Assembly: GCA_963781215.1 (NCBI GenBank)
Contig: CAWAFE010000054.1
Coordinates: 1 to 64,000 of the forward strand
Direction of reading: 5' to 3'
Origin: AP-15 sp963781215
GTDB taxonomy: Bacteria; Pseudomonadota; Alphaproteobacteria; ATCC43930; CGMCC-115725
Length of the DNA: 64,000 bases
Shown here: in pieces, positions 20,794-28,942 of the stretch
Layout: each line of letters begins with the position of its first letter
Numbering within the stretch: the first letter of the stretch is position 1
Translations under genes and position numbers: made by a program
The notes under the pieces: generated by a model
The model's input: the letters and a program-made list of their open reading frames with translations, nothing else
Databases searched by the model: none
Told to the model about the DNA's origin: nothing

Positions 20794-21027
20794 TGTCCGC
20801 CTCCTGCCTTTCCGAATGCCGACAGGCTACGCTTCGGCCGATTTCGGGCCAAGTGAAATGCCGGCCCAGGCGAGCATTAATATTCGCGCGCGCGCACCTT
20901 CGGGTTGTGTTAACGACGATGTCGACGAAGGCACTCTTGCCACCGCGCTGCTCGTCGTGTATTGATCGTCGGCGCGCAAATCGCGCTATGCGATATTTTA
21001 CGCCGACTTGTCGAGGCACGCCGATCG

Positions 21028-22290
21028 ATGGAGTATCCGGTCAAGACGGTGTGCGTCGTCGGCCTGGGCTACATCGGCTTGCCGACCGCGGCGACCCTGG
21101 CCAGCCGCGGTGTCGACGTCATCGGCGTCGACGTCAACCCGCTTGTGGTCGAAGCCGTCAATGCCGGGCAACCCTATTTCTCGGAGCCCGACCTCGACAT
21201 GTTGCTGCGCGCGGCGACGACTTTACGCAAGCTGCGCGCCGCGACCCAGCCCGAGCCCGCCGACGCATTCGTCATCGCCGTGCCGACCCCATTCAACGAG
21301 GACCGGTCACCGAACCTCGACTACATCGACGCCGCCGCCGATGCGATCGCGCCGGTGCTCGCCGCCGGCAATGTGGTGATCTTGGAATCGACCTCCCCGG
21401 TCGGCACCACCCGACGGCTCGCCTGCCGGCTCGCCGGGCTGCGTCCCGATCTCGGCTTTCCGCCGGCGCGCCATGGCGAGCCGCTCGACATTCACGTCGC
21501 CCATTGCCCGGAGCGGGTGTTGCCTGGGCGCATGGTCCGCGAGCTGATCGAGAACGACCGCATCATCGGCGGCATGACCGAGGCCTGCGCCGAGCACGCC
21601 GAAGCGGTCTACAGGGTCTTTTTGCAGGGCAAGGCGTTCCGGACCGATGCGGCGACGGCGGAGCTGGTCAAGCTGGTCGAAAACGCCTATCGCGACGTCA
21701 ACATCGCCTTCGCCAACGAGCTGTCGCTGATCTGCGATCAGCTGGGCCTCAATGTCTGGCAGGTCATCGATCTCGCCAACCGCCATCCGCGTGTCTCTAT
21801 TCTGCAGCCCGGCGCCGGGGTCGGTGGGCACTGCATCGCTGTCGACCCGTGGTTCATCATTTCCTCGGCACCGCAGCTGGCGCGGCTGATCCGCACCGCG
21901 CGCGAGGTCAACGACAGCAAGCCGGCCTTTGTCGTCTCGCAAATCCGGGAACGGGCGGAACGGTTCAAGCGGCCGGTCGTCGCCTGCCTCGGCCTGACCT
22001 ACAAGCCCGATGTCGACGATGTGCGGGAGAGCCCGGCGATCGAGATCGTCGCGCAGCTGGCCTGCGGCGGGCAGGAGCGCATCCTCGTCGCCGACCCGAA
22101 CCTGCGCACGCTGCCCGAGAAGCTCGCTGCGATCGGCAACATCTCGTTGTCCGACACTATGGAGGCGGTGCGCCAGGCCGACATCGTGGCGCTGCTCGTG
22201 GCCCACGCGTCATTTCGCCGGATTCCGCGCGAGGAGCTGATGCGCCGCGTCGTCATCGACGCGACCGGCCTGACGCATACCAATGGCTGA
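21028..22290 (+). CDS. wecC: UDP-N-acetyl-D-mannosamine dehydrogenase (WecC-like)
   Basis: This NAD-dependent enzyme oxidises UDP-ManNAc to the uronate used in surface polysaccharides. It is 420 residues long. The Rossmann motif is VGLGYIGLPTA; the substrate/lid region carries LVKLVENAYRDVNIAFANEL; and the catalytic Cys269 lies in GAGVGGHCIAVDPWF. GLTYKPDVDDVRESPA is in the C-terminal domain. The GluXase-type sister family (UDP-glucose dehydrogenase) is less likely because wecB follows 33 bases downstream. ATG 21028 was chosen at the start of homology (MEYPVKTVCVVGLG). Confidence 0.92.
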   Translation: MEYPVKTVCVVGLGYIGLPTAATLASRGVDVIGVDVNPLVVEAVNAGQPYFSEPDLDMLLRAATTLRKLRAATQPEPADAFVIAVPTPFNEDRSPNLDYIDAAADAIAPVLAAGNVVILESTSPVGTTRRLACRLAGLRPDLGFPPARHGEPLDIHVAHCPERVLPGRMVRELIENDRIIGGMTEACAEHAEAVYRVFLQGKAFRTDAATAELVKLVENAYRDVNIAFANELSLICDQLGLNVWQVIDLANRHPRVSILQPGAGVGGHCIAVDPWFIISSAPQLARLIRTAREVNDSKPAFVVSQIRERAERFKRPVVACLGLTYKPDVDDVRESPAIEIVAQLACGGQERILVADPNLRTLPEKLAAIGNISLSDTMEAVRQADIVALLVAHASFRRIPREELMRRVVIDATGLTHTNG

Positions 22291-22323
22291 GCCGGACTGC
22301 GGCCGGGGCGGCGCGGAGCCGCG

Positions 22324-23440
22324 GTGAAAATCCTTCTCGTCTTCGGCACCCGGCCCGAGGCGATCAAGCTCGCGCCGCTGGTGCGCGAGCTGGCCTCTCG
22401 GCCCGAATTCGATTGCAAAATCTGCGTCACCGGGCAGCACCGCGACATCCTGGCGCAATTCCTCGAACTGTTCGAGCTGCGGCCGGATTGGGATCTCAAG
22501 GTCATGCGCCCGGACCAGGATTTGGCCTATCTGACCGGCGCCATCCTCTCCGGGGTCAGCGGGGTGCTCGACCACTTTCGGCCGGACCGCGTCGTCGTGC
22601 AGGGCGACACCACCTCGACCCTCGCCGGCGCCCTGGCCGCCTTCTACCACAAGATCCCGGTCGCTCATGTCGAAGCCGGCCTGCGCACCGCCGACATCTA
22701 TGCGCCGTGGCCTGAGGAGGTGAACCGCAGGCTCGTCACGCACATCGCCGATCTACATTTTGCCCCGACGCCGCGGGCGCGCGACAATCTGCTGCGCGAA
22801 GGCGTCGGACCCGACCGGATCGTGGTGACCGGCAATACCGGGATCGACGCCCTGCTGTGGGTCGCCGATCGGCTCGATCGCCGGCCCGAGCTGTCGGCGC
22901 GGGCGGGTGCCGTGCTCGGCGGGCGGTTCGCGGGCAAGCGGCTGATCCTGATGACCGGGCACCGCCGCGAGAACTTCGACGGCGGCCTCGAACGGATCGC
23001 CGGCGCCATGGCTCGGATCGCCGAGCGACCGGATGTCGGCGTGGTTTTCCCGGTCCACCCCAACCCCAATGTCCGTCGCGCGATCGAGCCGCTGCGGCGG
23101 CACGAAAACGTCCTCCTGCTCGATCCGGTCGACTATCCCGAGCTCGTGTTCCTGCTGAAGCGGTGCCACCTCGTGGTCACCGATTCCGGGCGGCATTCAG
23201 GAAGAGGCGCCGTCCTTCGGAAAGCCGGTATTGGTCACCCGCGAAACGACCGAGCGGCCGGAAGCCATGGAGCTCGGCCTGGCCAGGCTGGTCGGAACCG
23301 ACGGACAGCAGCTTTTCGACATGATCACGACGCTGCTCGACGATCGGGAGGCCTACCAGCGGATGAGCCGAGTCGGAAATCCCTATGGCGACGGCCGCGC
23401 CAGCGGCCGGATCGCGACGCGGCTTCTGGATCGGCAATAA
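22324..23440 (+). CDS. wecB: UDP-N-acetylglucosamine 2-epimerase, one frameshift
   Basis: WecB interconverts UDP-GlcNAc and UDP-ManNAc, supplying the wecC product's substrate. It starts with GTG (VKILLVFGTRPEAIKLAPL). Motifs are QGDTTSTLAGALAAFYHKI, HVEAGLRTADIYAPWPEE and MTGHRRENFDGG. Near 23195 one extra G (CCGGGCGGC) breaks the frame in the DSGGIQEEAP motif; the reading then continues as SFGKPVLVTRETTERPEA to a stop at 23438-23440. Bridged length is about 371 residues, normal for the family. The break is probably a sequencing indel. Confidence 0.9.
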
Positions 23441-23626
23441 TGGGAAGAATGGTCCCGCGCATGGCCTCCGCCAAGGAAGGCTGCGACCGCCCGCCAACGG
23501 ACTGAGCACATTGCCTGGACAGGCATAAAGAAATCCGACATCCGACAGATGTCCCAAAGCTGTCACGGATCGATCCACAGCCCAAGACCCGGCACTGTAC
23601 GGCAGAGAGCGGCGTTGGGGCGAACG

Positions 23627-23833
23627 CTAGCCGCTAGCGCGCGAGACCAGCGCCGTGACGACCGCCCAGAGCCCCGCCCAGAGCCCGAGCGACAACAGGA
23701 CCACCGTGATCAGCGACACGCGTTCGCTCAACCGTAAGGTGACGTCATCCGGCTGATCGAACGACGCGATCCCCCGCTGAACCCTGGCGGGATCGATGGG
23801 GTAGGCGTATTGCGACACGGGTTTGCTGTCCAC
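23627..23833 (-). CDS. small single-span membrane protein
   Basis: This 68-residue protein has a polar N-terminus (MDSKPVSQYAYPIDPARVQR) and one C-terminal hydrophobic helix (SLITVVLLSLGLWAGLWAVV). The family is unknown. It has the same design as the 54-residue protein at 24293-24457 (polar head, one helix near the end), but the two share no clear sequence similarity. It lies convergent to wecB. Confidence 0.5.
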   Translation of the reverse strand: MDSKPVSQYAYPIDPARVQRGIASFDQPDDVTLRLSERVSLITVVLLSLGLWAGLWAVVTALVSRASG

Positions 23834-24292
23834 CGGCTCCTCCCCAGGCTACCGATCCGGCTGTCCCGGCGGTTCGCATCCTCCGCTGTTCTCGTCAACC
23901 GGTAGTCCGGCAGCCGTCAGGAAGTTGTCCGCGGGCTATTTTCTTATGCGCCGCGAGTTGCGCCGACCCCATTCAGCAACGCGGCTTGTAGAGACCCAAA
24001 GGTGACCTCGTCTTCAAGCGCTGACGAGGGTCAACGGTCAACTCAAGGAAATTCAAGGGAATTGCCCCGATCCTCTTGATCGCAGATCGAGAAACCGGCC
24101 CGAATCGGCGGCCTCGCTGCCGTGGAGGCGAGGGCGCCCGAGCGGCAGTAGAGAGGATGCCACGAAAATACCGATAGAATACCAAATACTCATAGGAAAA
24201 CTATACTAAATGCCCAGCGATTGTTGTTGTCGGCTCTATCAGGAAAATCATATTAGCAAGCAACCGAATGTCGATGAGACGGGTGCGTTGCG
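23834..24292. other. intergenic region with an AT-rich core
   Basis: I see no gene in these 460 bases. About 24160-24280 is strikingly AT-rich for this GC-rich window, with runs such as AATACCAAATACTCATAGG and AAAATCATATTAGC. It probably carries the promoter of the small gene at 24293. No confident -35/-10 pair can be assigned. Confidence 0.4.
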
Positions 24293-24457
24293 ATGATTGA
24301 TGCCTGTACGTCCTGGAGAGACGAGCCGGTGCAGCGGCAACAGGCGCCGCTCGATGATCGGGGACCGACGCGCGGCGCCATTCTGGCGATTATCGGTCTG
24401 TCGCTCTTGGCCTGGATCCCTGTGGCGGTCCCGCTCTTCCTGCTGCTCGATCATTGA
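24293..24457 (+). CDS. 54-residue single-span membrane protein
   Basis: This short frame starts ATG 24293 (MIDACTSWRDEPVQRQQ) and ends with one strong hydrophobic segment, GAILAIIGLSLLAWIPVAV followed by PLFLLLDH. The polar head and single C-terminal helix suggest a small membrane protein. It follows directly on an AT-rich, promoter-like stretch. No family is recognised, and coding status rests on its regular composition and position. Confidence 0.45.
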   Translation: MIDACTSWRDEPVQRQQAPLDDRGPTRGAILAIIGLSLLAWIPVAVPLFLLLDH

Positions 24458-24474
24458 GTGGCACCCGCGACGGG

Positions 24475-25050
24475 CTAATCCGTCGGAACTGGGTAGCCCC
24501 AAGCACGAATTTTCGCGATCCCGGCCTGGAAACCTTTCGGGGTCAGGCTGAACCGGAAAGTCGACCCTGCGGTCGTCACGTCGACGAGCACGAGGGAGCC
24601 GGTCGCCAGCTGCTTGACGACGGCGAGCGCCTGGTCGGTCGGGAAAATGCAATATTGGCTCTGCCGGCACTCGACCGGCGGGTTTCGGTCGACGCGAAGT
24701 GTGGCCCTGACCGGGACCGGCTGGCCGACGATCCCGATATTGCCGGTGTCGAGCATTACGACAAGCGCGAACGAGCCTTTATGATTGTTCTGGATCTGCC
24801 AGAACGGCACGGTGATCGAGCAGTTGGCGCCGCTGCCGCGCCCGCCTTCGCATTCGGTGATCCATTCGTCCGAGCGAAACTGTATCGCCGCCGAGGCGTA
24901 CGCCGCCGTTGGCGTCTGCAGCCCGAGGCCGAGCAGCAGCAAGAGGGCGCCAGGGCGATGCCGGCGCCACGCTGCCGTACCCCGCCGCCATCCCTCCCGG
25001 TAAAGACCTCGGGAGCGGTTCGGCACGCCGGCCCCGGTCGATTGCCGCAA
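24475..25050 (-). CDS. secreted IalB-like protein (invasion-associated locus B family)
   Basis: This protein of up to 191 residues has a signal-peptide core, GALLLLLGLGLQTPTAAYA. The mature domain contains WITECEGGRGSGANCSI, a paired-Cys segment, RATLRVDRNPPVECRQ followed by SQYCIFPTDQ, and SLTPKGFQAGIAKI near the end. Spaced cysteines before and after an R-x-D motif and a C-terminal S/L-x-K/P-GF pattern are typical of the IalB family, which is common in Alphaproteobacteria. The annotated start (25050) gives a long basic extension; the real start may be nearer the signal core. The role is periplasmic and not defined. Confidence 0.6.
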   Translation of the reverse strand: MRQSTGAGVPNRSRGLYREGWRRGTAAWRRHRPGALLLLLGLGLQTPTAAYASAAIQFRSDEWITECEGGRGSGANCSITVPFWQIQNNHKGSFALVVMLDTGNIGIVGQPVPVRATLRVDRNPPVECRQSQYCIFPTDQALAVVKQLATGSLVLVDVTTAGSTFRFSLTPKGFQAGIAKIRAWGYPVPTD

Positions 25051-25476
25051 TTTCTATCCTCGCTGATGCCCTGCCCGATCCTCGCAAGCGGCGCGGGGCG
25101 GTCAAGGGCCAAAGTGGCGGCTGCGCAGCAAAGGGGCCAGTCCGAGAACGACAGGGCCGGTCTTGCCGGCGCCCGCGATCGTCAATGCTTTGGGGATTCG
25201 GCTTTCGGTGGGCATCTTCGAGCGTTAACCTTGATTTTGCTTTCCTTGGAAGGCAAACCCGGCTACTTCTGGCTCGGATCGCAGGGCGGAGTGAGCTGGT
25301 AGTGGGAGGCGTTTCTTGCGTATGTCTTCGTCGGCGGTGGCGCGATCCCGTGGAACCCGGATGATCTTACGACGTTCTAAAGTCACGCGTCGACCCGACG
25401 GCGGGCGAATGGGATGAAAGCCGGTCCGGTCCCAGGCCGGCGACCGGGACTCGGATGATCAGTACAAGGATATCGA
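25051..25476. other. intergenic region, no gene seen
   Basis: These 426 bases lie between the divergent IalB-like and epimerase genes. I find no convincing small gene, tRNA or strong palindrome. The part around 25215-25260 is slightly AT-richer and could hold a promoter for the epimerase gene, but no consensus is clear. Confidence 0.4.
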
Positions 25477-26439
25477 ATGGCTCGTTATCTCGTGACCGGC
25501 GGTGCGGGCTTCATCGGGTCGCATCTCGTCGAGGCGCTGATCGACGAGGGGCACCGGGTGCGGGTGCTCGACGACCTGTCGAGCGGCAAGCGCGAAAACC
25601 TCCCGGCCGGGATTGACGAGCTGATCAAAGGCGACGTCGCCGATCCGCATTGCGTCAAACAGGCCTTCGAAGCGGTCGACGGCTGCTTCCACCTGGCTGC
25701 CGTGGCGTCGGTCGAGGAGTCCCACCGGAACTGGCTTAGCACGCATCAGATAAACCTCACCGGTACGATCAACGTGTTCCACCAAGCGAGCAGATCGCGG
25801 GCAGGACGCGCGCTTCCGGTGGTCTACGCGTCGAGCGCCGCAGTCTATGGCAATTGTGGCCCAATCCCGGTCGACGAGTGCCATCCCGCCGACCCGCTGA
25901 GCGCCTATGGCGCCGACAAGCGGGCTTGCGAGCTGCACGCGCGCGTCGCTGGCAAGGTGTATGGTGTGCCAACCGTAGGGCTGCGCTTTTTCAACATGTA
26001 CGGCCCACGCCAGGACCCGCGATCGCCCTATTCCGGGGTGATCAGCATCTTTGCCGACCGGTTGCTGCGCGGCGAGCCGGTCGAGATCTTCGGCGACGGC
26101 GGCCAGGTTCGCGATTTCACCTATATCGCCGACGCTGTCTCAGCCTTGCGGCGGTCGATGAGCGCGGCGACGATCGAGGCTCCCCTCTTCAATGTCTGCA
26201 CCGGCCGCGGCACGACGGTGCGCAGCCTCGCCGAGACAATCGCCGCCCTGTGCCGAACCCGGCTCGTCATGCTGCCGCGGCCGCCGCGGTGCGGCGAGAT
26301 CGAGATCTCGATCGGAGATCCGCGGCGGGCGGCCGAGCGGCTCCATTTTGTCGCCCGCACCACGCTCGCCAATGGCATCGCCACCACCCTCGACGCGTTC
26401 AGGCGCGGGGCAAAGGCCGAGGCCTGCGCCGCCGCCTGA
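25477..26439 (+). CDS. NAD-dependent sugar-nucleotide epimerase (UDP-GlcNAc/Glc 4-epimerase type)
   Basis: This 320-residue extended SDR has the cofactor motif TGGAGFIGSHLVEAL at the N-terminus, DLSSGKRENL, the active-site VVYASSAAVYG with Ser and the YGADK motif (Tyr/Lys) following, and LRFFNMYGPRQDPRSPYSGV. The SPYSGVIS stretch is found in UDP-GlcNAc 4-epimerases such as WbpP, so an amino-sugar substrate is plausible, but UDP-glucose epimerase is not excluded. The usual conserved Thr/Ser site in the first catalytic helix is present. It probably serves the same surface polysaccharide as wecB and wecC, which lie 2 kb upstream on the same strand. Confidence 0.85.
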   Translation: MARYLVTGGAGFIGSHLVEALIDEGHRVRVLDDLSSGKRENLPAGIDELIKGDVADPHCVKQAFEAVDGCFHLAAVASVEESHRNWLSTHQINLTGTINVFHQASRSRAGRALPVVYASSAAVYGNCGPIPVDECHPADPLSAYGADKRACELHARVAGKVYGVPTVGLRFFNMYGPRQDPRSPYSGVISIFADRLLRGEPVEIFGDGGQVRDFTYIADAVSALRRSMSAATIEAPLFNVCTGRGTTVRSLAETIAALCRTRLVMLPRPPRCGEIEISIGDPRRAAERLHFVARTTLANGIATTLDAFRRGAKAEACAAA

Positions 26440-26762
26440 CCCCGGCAGATTTTCGCAGTCCTTGGCGCCGAGCCGGCCGCCGATAGCTCGGGAGGCCGGG
26501 CGGACCGCCCTGCGCTCCCTCTCCGGCACGCGATTGGCGGTGCCGGTTCAGCCCCGACAATCTCCTCGCGCCAATCTCGCGAGAGAGGCAGTCGACTGGC
26601 AATCTCGTTGTCCCCGGGGTGCGCCGCGCAGTCGTAAATGTGCTACGCCATCGACGCATTGCGATATGCCCAACGCTCGGCCCATAGCGGCGGTGGAATG
26701 ACGGGCCGGCGGCTGTTGTGCTCGGGCGGGTCTCGATCGCGTGCCCGATGAAAGGAGTGCCG
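26440..26762. other. intergenic region, no gene seen
   Basis: These 323 bases separate the epimerase gene from the following membrane-protein gene. I find no open frame with coding character, no RNA gene and no clear terminator or promoter. Short palindromic stretches such as CTCGCGCCAATCTCGCGAG occur but have no flanking T run. Confidence 0.4.
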
Positions 26763-27872
26763 ATGCGGCCGTGGATGATCGTGTTGTCGAGCCTTTCCTG
26801 CGGGATCGTGGCCGCCGCCGCGCTGGCCTGGCCTGAGGTGTCGACCGCCCCGCGCGCCGAAATCGTGCCGGTCCTGCTGACGCATCTGCCGGCCCGGACG
26901 ATCGCTTTTCTCGCCGTCTATGCGCTGGTCGCGCTGCTGCTGACGACGGGTGCGCTCGTCGGCGCCGTTCTCCCGCTCCGCCGCCGACTTGCGCAGATGA
27001 TCGCGCATCGCGGCCCGGCCCGGCTGGATTGGCCCGTGGCGTTCGAGGCGAGCGGGCTGCGAAGCCTGGCGCCAAAGGCGCCGGGCCTGGACCGCACGCT
27101 CCTTTCGGAACGCCTGCTGGACCCCTCGCGAACACGCGGCGAGATCGCGCGGCTCGACTACCTCGGGCTCGCTCGCTCGCATTTTTTCAGCGCGCTGGTC
27201 GGTCTCGCGGCGATCGTGGCGCTGGGGCTGGCCCAGGATCACGCACGCTTTTCATTGCTGTCGCAGCCGATCCCGACCGTGTCCGCGGTGTTGATCCTGG
27301 TCGGCTTGATATTGCTCGCCGTGCTGGCGCGGCTCGCCATCGACGTGGCGGCCGATCCCTTGGTGGAGACGATGTCACAGATCCCGGTCGAGCGTGCCGA
27401 AACCGGCCTGCTGCACCGCGCGGCCGAGCTCTTGGAAGGCGTGCGTTTCGCGGCAACAGCGCGCGGCGAAGCTACGCCGCCCCCGGCGCTCCAGCTGCCG
27501 GACCGGCTCGTCGAAGTATTCGAGGACGGCCATCGCGCCTTGATCGAGGCAATCGGGCAGATGTCGGCGGCAGCCGACGCGCTCGGCGCCACGACACGAT
27601 CCTCGGTCGAGGCGCTCGAGGCGAGACTGCATGCCGCCGAGGCGCGCCCTCAGCCGCCGGCCGAGGCGGGGCGCGCCGACGCCGAGGGGTTCGCCGAGCT
27701 GCGCGATGCGGTCCAATCGCTGACGGCACTGCTCGAACGGTTGTCGGCCCCGCGTCAGACCGCGAGCGAAGCGACGCTCGATACGGTTCCGGCAACTCGG
27801 CCCGCCGCCACCGAGCCCCAATTCGCCCGAGAGCTCAGAAAGCTTCTTCAAGAAATCGACGCCGAACCCTAG
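26763..27872 (+). CDS. hypothetical membrane protein with C-terminal coiled coil
   Basis: This 369-residue protein has about four hydrophobic segments in its first half (IVLSSLSCGIVAAAALAW, TIAFLAVYALVALLLTTGAL, ALVGLAAIVALGLA and VSAVLILVGLILLAVLARLA) and a second half rich in Ala/Glu/Arg, with heptad-like stretches from about residue 240 (LIEAIGQMSAAADALGATT). This layout suggests a membrane-anchored coiled-coil protein. No enzymatic motif is seen. ATG 26763 is chosen over an earlier in-frame start because AAAGGAG lies eight bases upstream. Its end overlaps the tail of the convergent injection-system gene by four bases. Confidence 0.7.
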   Translation: MRPWMIVLSSLSCGIVAAAALAWPEVSTAPRAEIVPVLLTHLPARTIAFLAVYALVALLLTTGALVGAVLPLRRRLAQMIAHRGPARLDWPVAFEASGLRSLAPKAPGLDRTLLSERLLDPSRTRGEIARLDYLGLARSHFFSALVGLAAIVALGLAQDHARFSLLSQPIPTVSAVLILVGLILLAVLARLAIDVAADPLVETMSQIPVERAETGLLHRAAELLEGVRFAATARGEATPPPALQLPDRLVEVFEDGHRALIEAIGQMSAAADALGATTRSSVEALEARLHAAEARPQPPAEAGRADAEGFAELRDAVQSLTALLERLSAPRQTASEATLDTVPATRPAATEPQFARELRKLLQEIDAEP

Positions 27873-28522
27873 AACGGCAGCACCGCCTGGATGCCGGTCC
27901 GGTCGCCGAAAGTGTTGAGCGCTGCCATCGCCTCCTTTTGGGTGAAGGCGGCAAGGTAGACCCAGTAGCCAGGGTTGGTCACGTCGAGGTCGCGGTAGGT
28001 CATCACCCGCATCGACAGATCCGCCCGCGCCCGGATCGGATTGAGCTTCTGGTCAAAGGCCTCCTCCTTGATCGAAAGGCTCTGGATCTGCACCGGCAAT
28101 ACCCGGCGCGCGCCCCAGACCAGCAATGTCAGTGGCGCCTGTTCGCTCAGGATGAAGGCGCTGCCCGCCAGGGCCAGCGCCTCGTTGGCGATGACCGCTG
28201 GGTAGGGTGGGAACAGCAGCTTTTCGAGCGCCGCGATGATCGGATAGAGGCCGTTCTCGACCGTCACCGCATTCTGCGAAGGCTGCTCCAGCTGGTCGGC
28301 CGCATCGATCTCGATGGCGAAGGAGAAGGTCTCCTCGGGCGGCCCATTGACCCGGTTGGCGTCGCCGCGCCCGCCGCCGCCACTGGGCTTGCTTTGCAGC
28401 GCGTGGGTTACCTCGTCCGGATTGTACTGGAAGGCGATGATGTTCGGCAGCAAATCGGGCAATTGATAGAAGACTATCGCCCCCTTCTGCACCCGCGGCG
28501 AACGAATGAAACCGGTCGGCAT
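27869..28522 (-). CDS. contractile-injection-system-associated protein (Afp7/CIS tube-protein-like)
   Basis: This 217-residue protein contains IIAFQYNPDEVTHALQ near residue 30, ETFSFAIEIDAADQLEQ, LTLLVWGARRVLPVQIQ, LNPIRARADLSMRVMTY and LDVTNPGYWVYLAA. These motifs match proteins that accompany extracellular contractile injection system (eCIS) and phage-tail-like loci, where the relatives often carry a LysM domain. No LysM domain is seen here. It follows the sheath-ATPase gene and the two small genes on the same strand, which supports the assignment. The exact structural role (tube initiation or baseplate adaptor) is inferred. Confidence 0.7.
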   Translation of the reverse strand: MPTGFIRSPRVQKGAIVFYQLPDLLPNIIAFQYNPDEVTHALQSKPSGGGGRGDANRVNGPPEETFSFAIEIDAADQLEQPSQNAVTVENGLYPIIAALEKLLFPPYPAVIANEALALAGSAFILSEQAPLTLLVWGARRVLPVQIQSLSIKEEAFDQKLNPIRARADLSMRVMTYRDLDVTNPGYWVYLAAFTQKEAMAALNTFGDRTGIQAVLPF

Positions 28523-28536
28523 GCGTCAGCTCCTGA

Positions 28537-28671
28537 TCACGGCTTGCCGCCTCCGGCAGGCAACTTCTGCTCCAGCCATTTTTTCACATCGGAAGCGATC
28601 GGCGAATTTTTCAGCATTGGGCCATTCTTGCGTGTCAATGGGGCCTCTATTCGGCGACACGAGCGCTGCAT
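28537..28671 (-). CDS. 44-residue open frame inside the injection-system cassette
   Basis: This short frame, read from ATG 28671, contains PMLKNSPIASDVKKWLEQK and ends GGGKP at 28537. It ends 14 bases before the start of the 217-residue gene. An inner ATG near 28617 would give 26 residues. It could be a small cassette gene or the leftover C-terminus of a lost larger gene. The evidence is position, strand and a helix-like composition only. Confidence 0.35.
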   Translation of the reverse strand: MQRSCRRIEAPLTRKNGPMLKNSPIASDVKKWLEQKLPAGGGKP

Positions 28672-28684
28672 AAGAAAGTGCGTC

Positions 28685-28939
28685 TCATCCGCGCTGCTCC
28701 CCGACCGCCGCCGCGATCGCGCGCTGCACCGCCTCCGCGATCTCGCCCGGTCCGGCGCCCTGGCGCAGCCGAACGGCGATCTGGGTTAGGCGCAGATTTC
28801 CGGACGGGCCGGCCATTGTCGCGGCGGTGGCGAGCCCGCTCTCCAGGCCTTGCAGCGCCTCGGCGCTGGCCGCTGCTGAAACGCCGGGCCGACGGCCCAC
28901 CGAGCCAATGGAGATTTGGGGCAGAGCGGGGGTCCGCAT
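28685..28939 (-). CDS. 84-residue hypothetical protein in the injection-system cassette
   Basis: This short protein starts ATG 28939, three bases after the sheath-ATPase stop, so it should be co-translated. The sequence is Ala/Gly-rich with a helical middle (ASAEALQGLESGLATAATMA) and a C-terminal helix (IAEAVQRAIAAAVGEQ). No family is recognised. The tight spacing is the main support for it being real. Confidence 0.55.
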   Translation of the reverse strand: MRTPALPQISIGSVGRRPGVSAAASAEALQGLESGLATAATMAGPSGNLRLTQIAVRLRQGAGPGEIAEAVQRAIAAAVGEQRG

Positions 28940-28942
28940 GGC

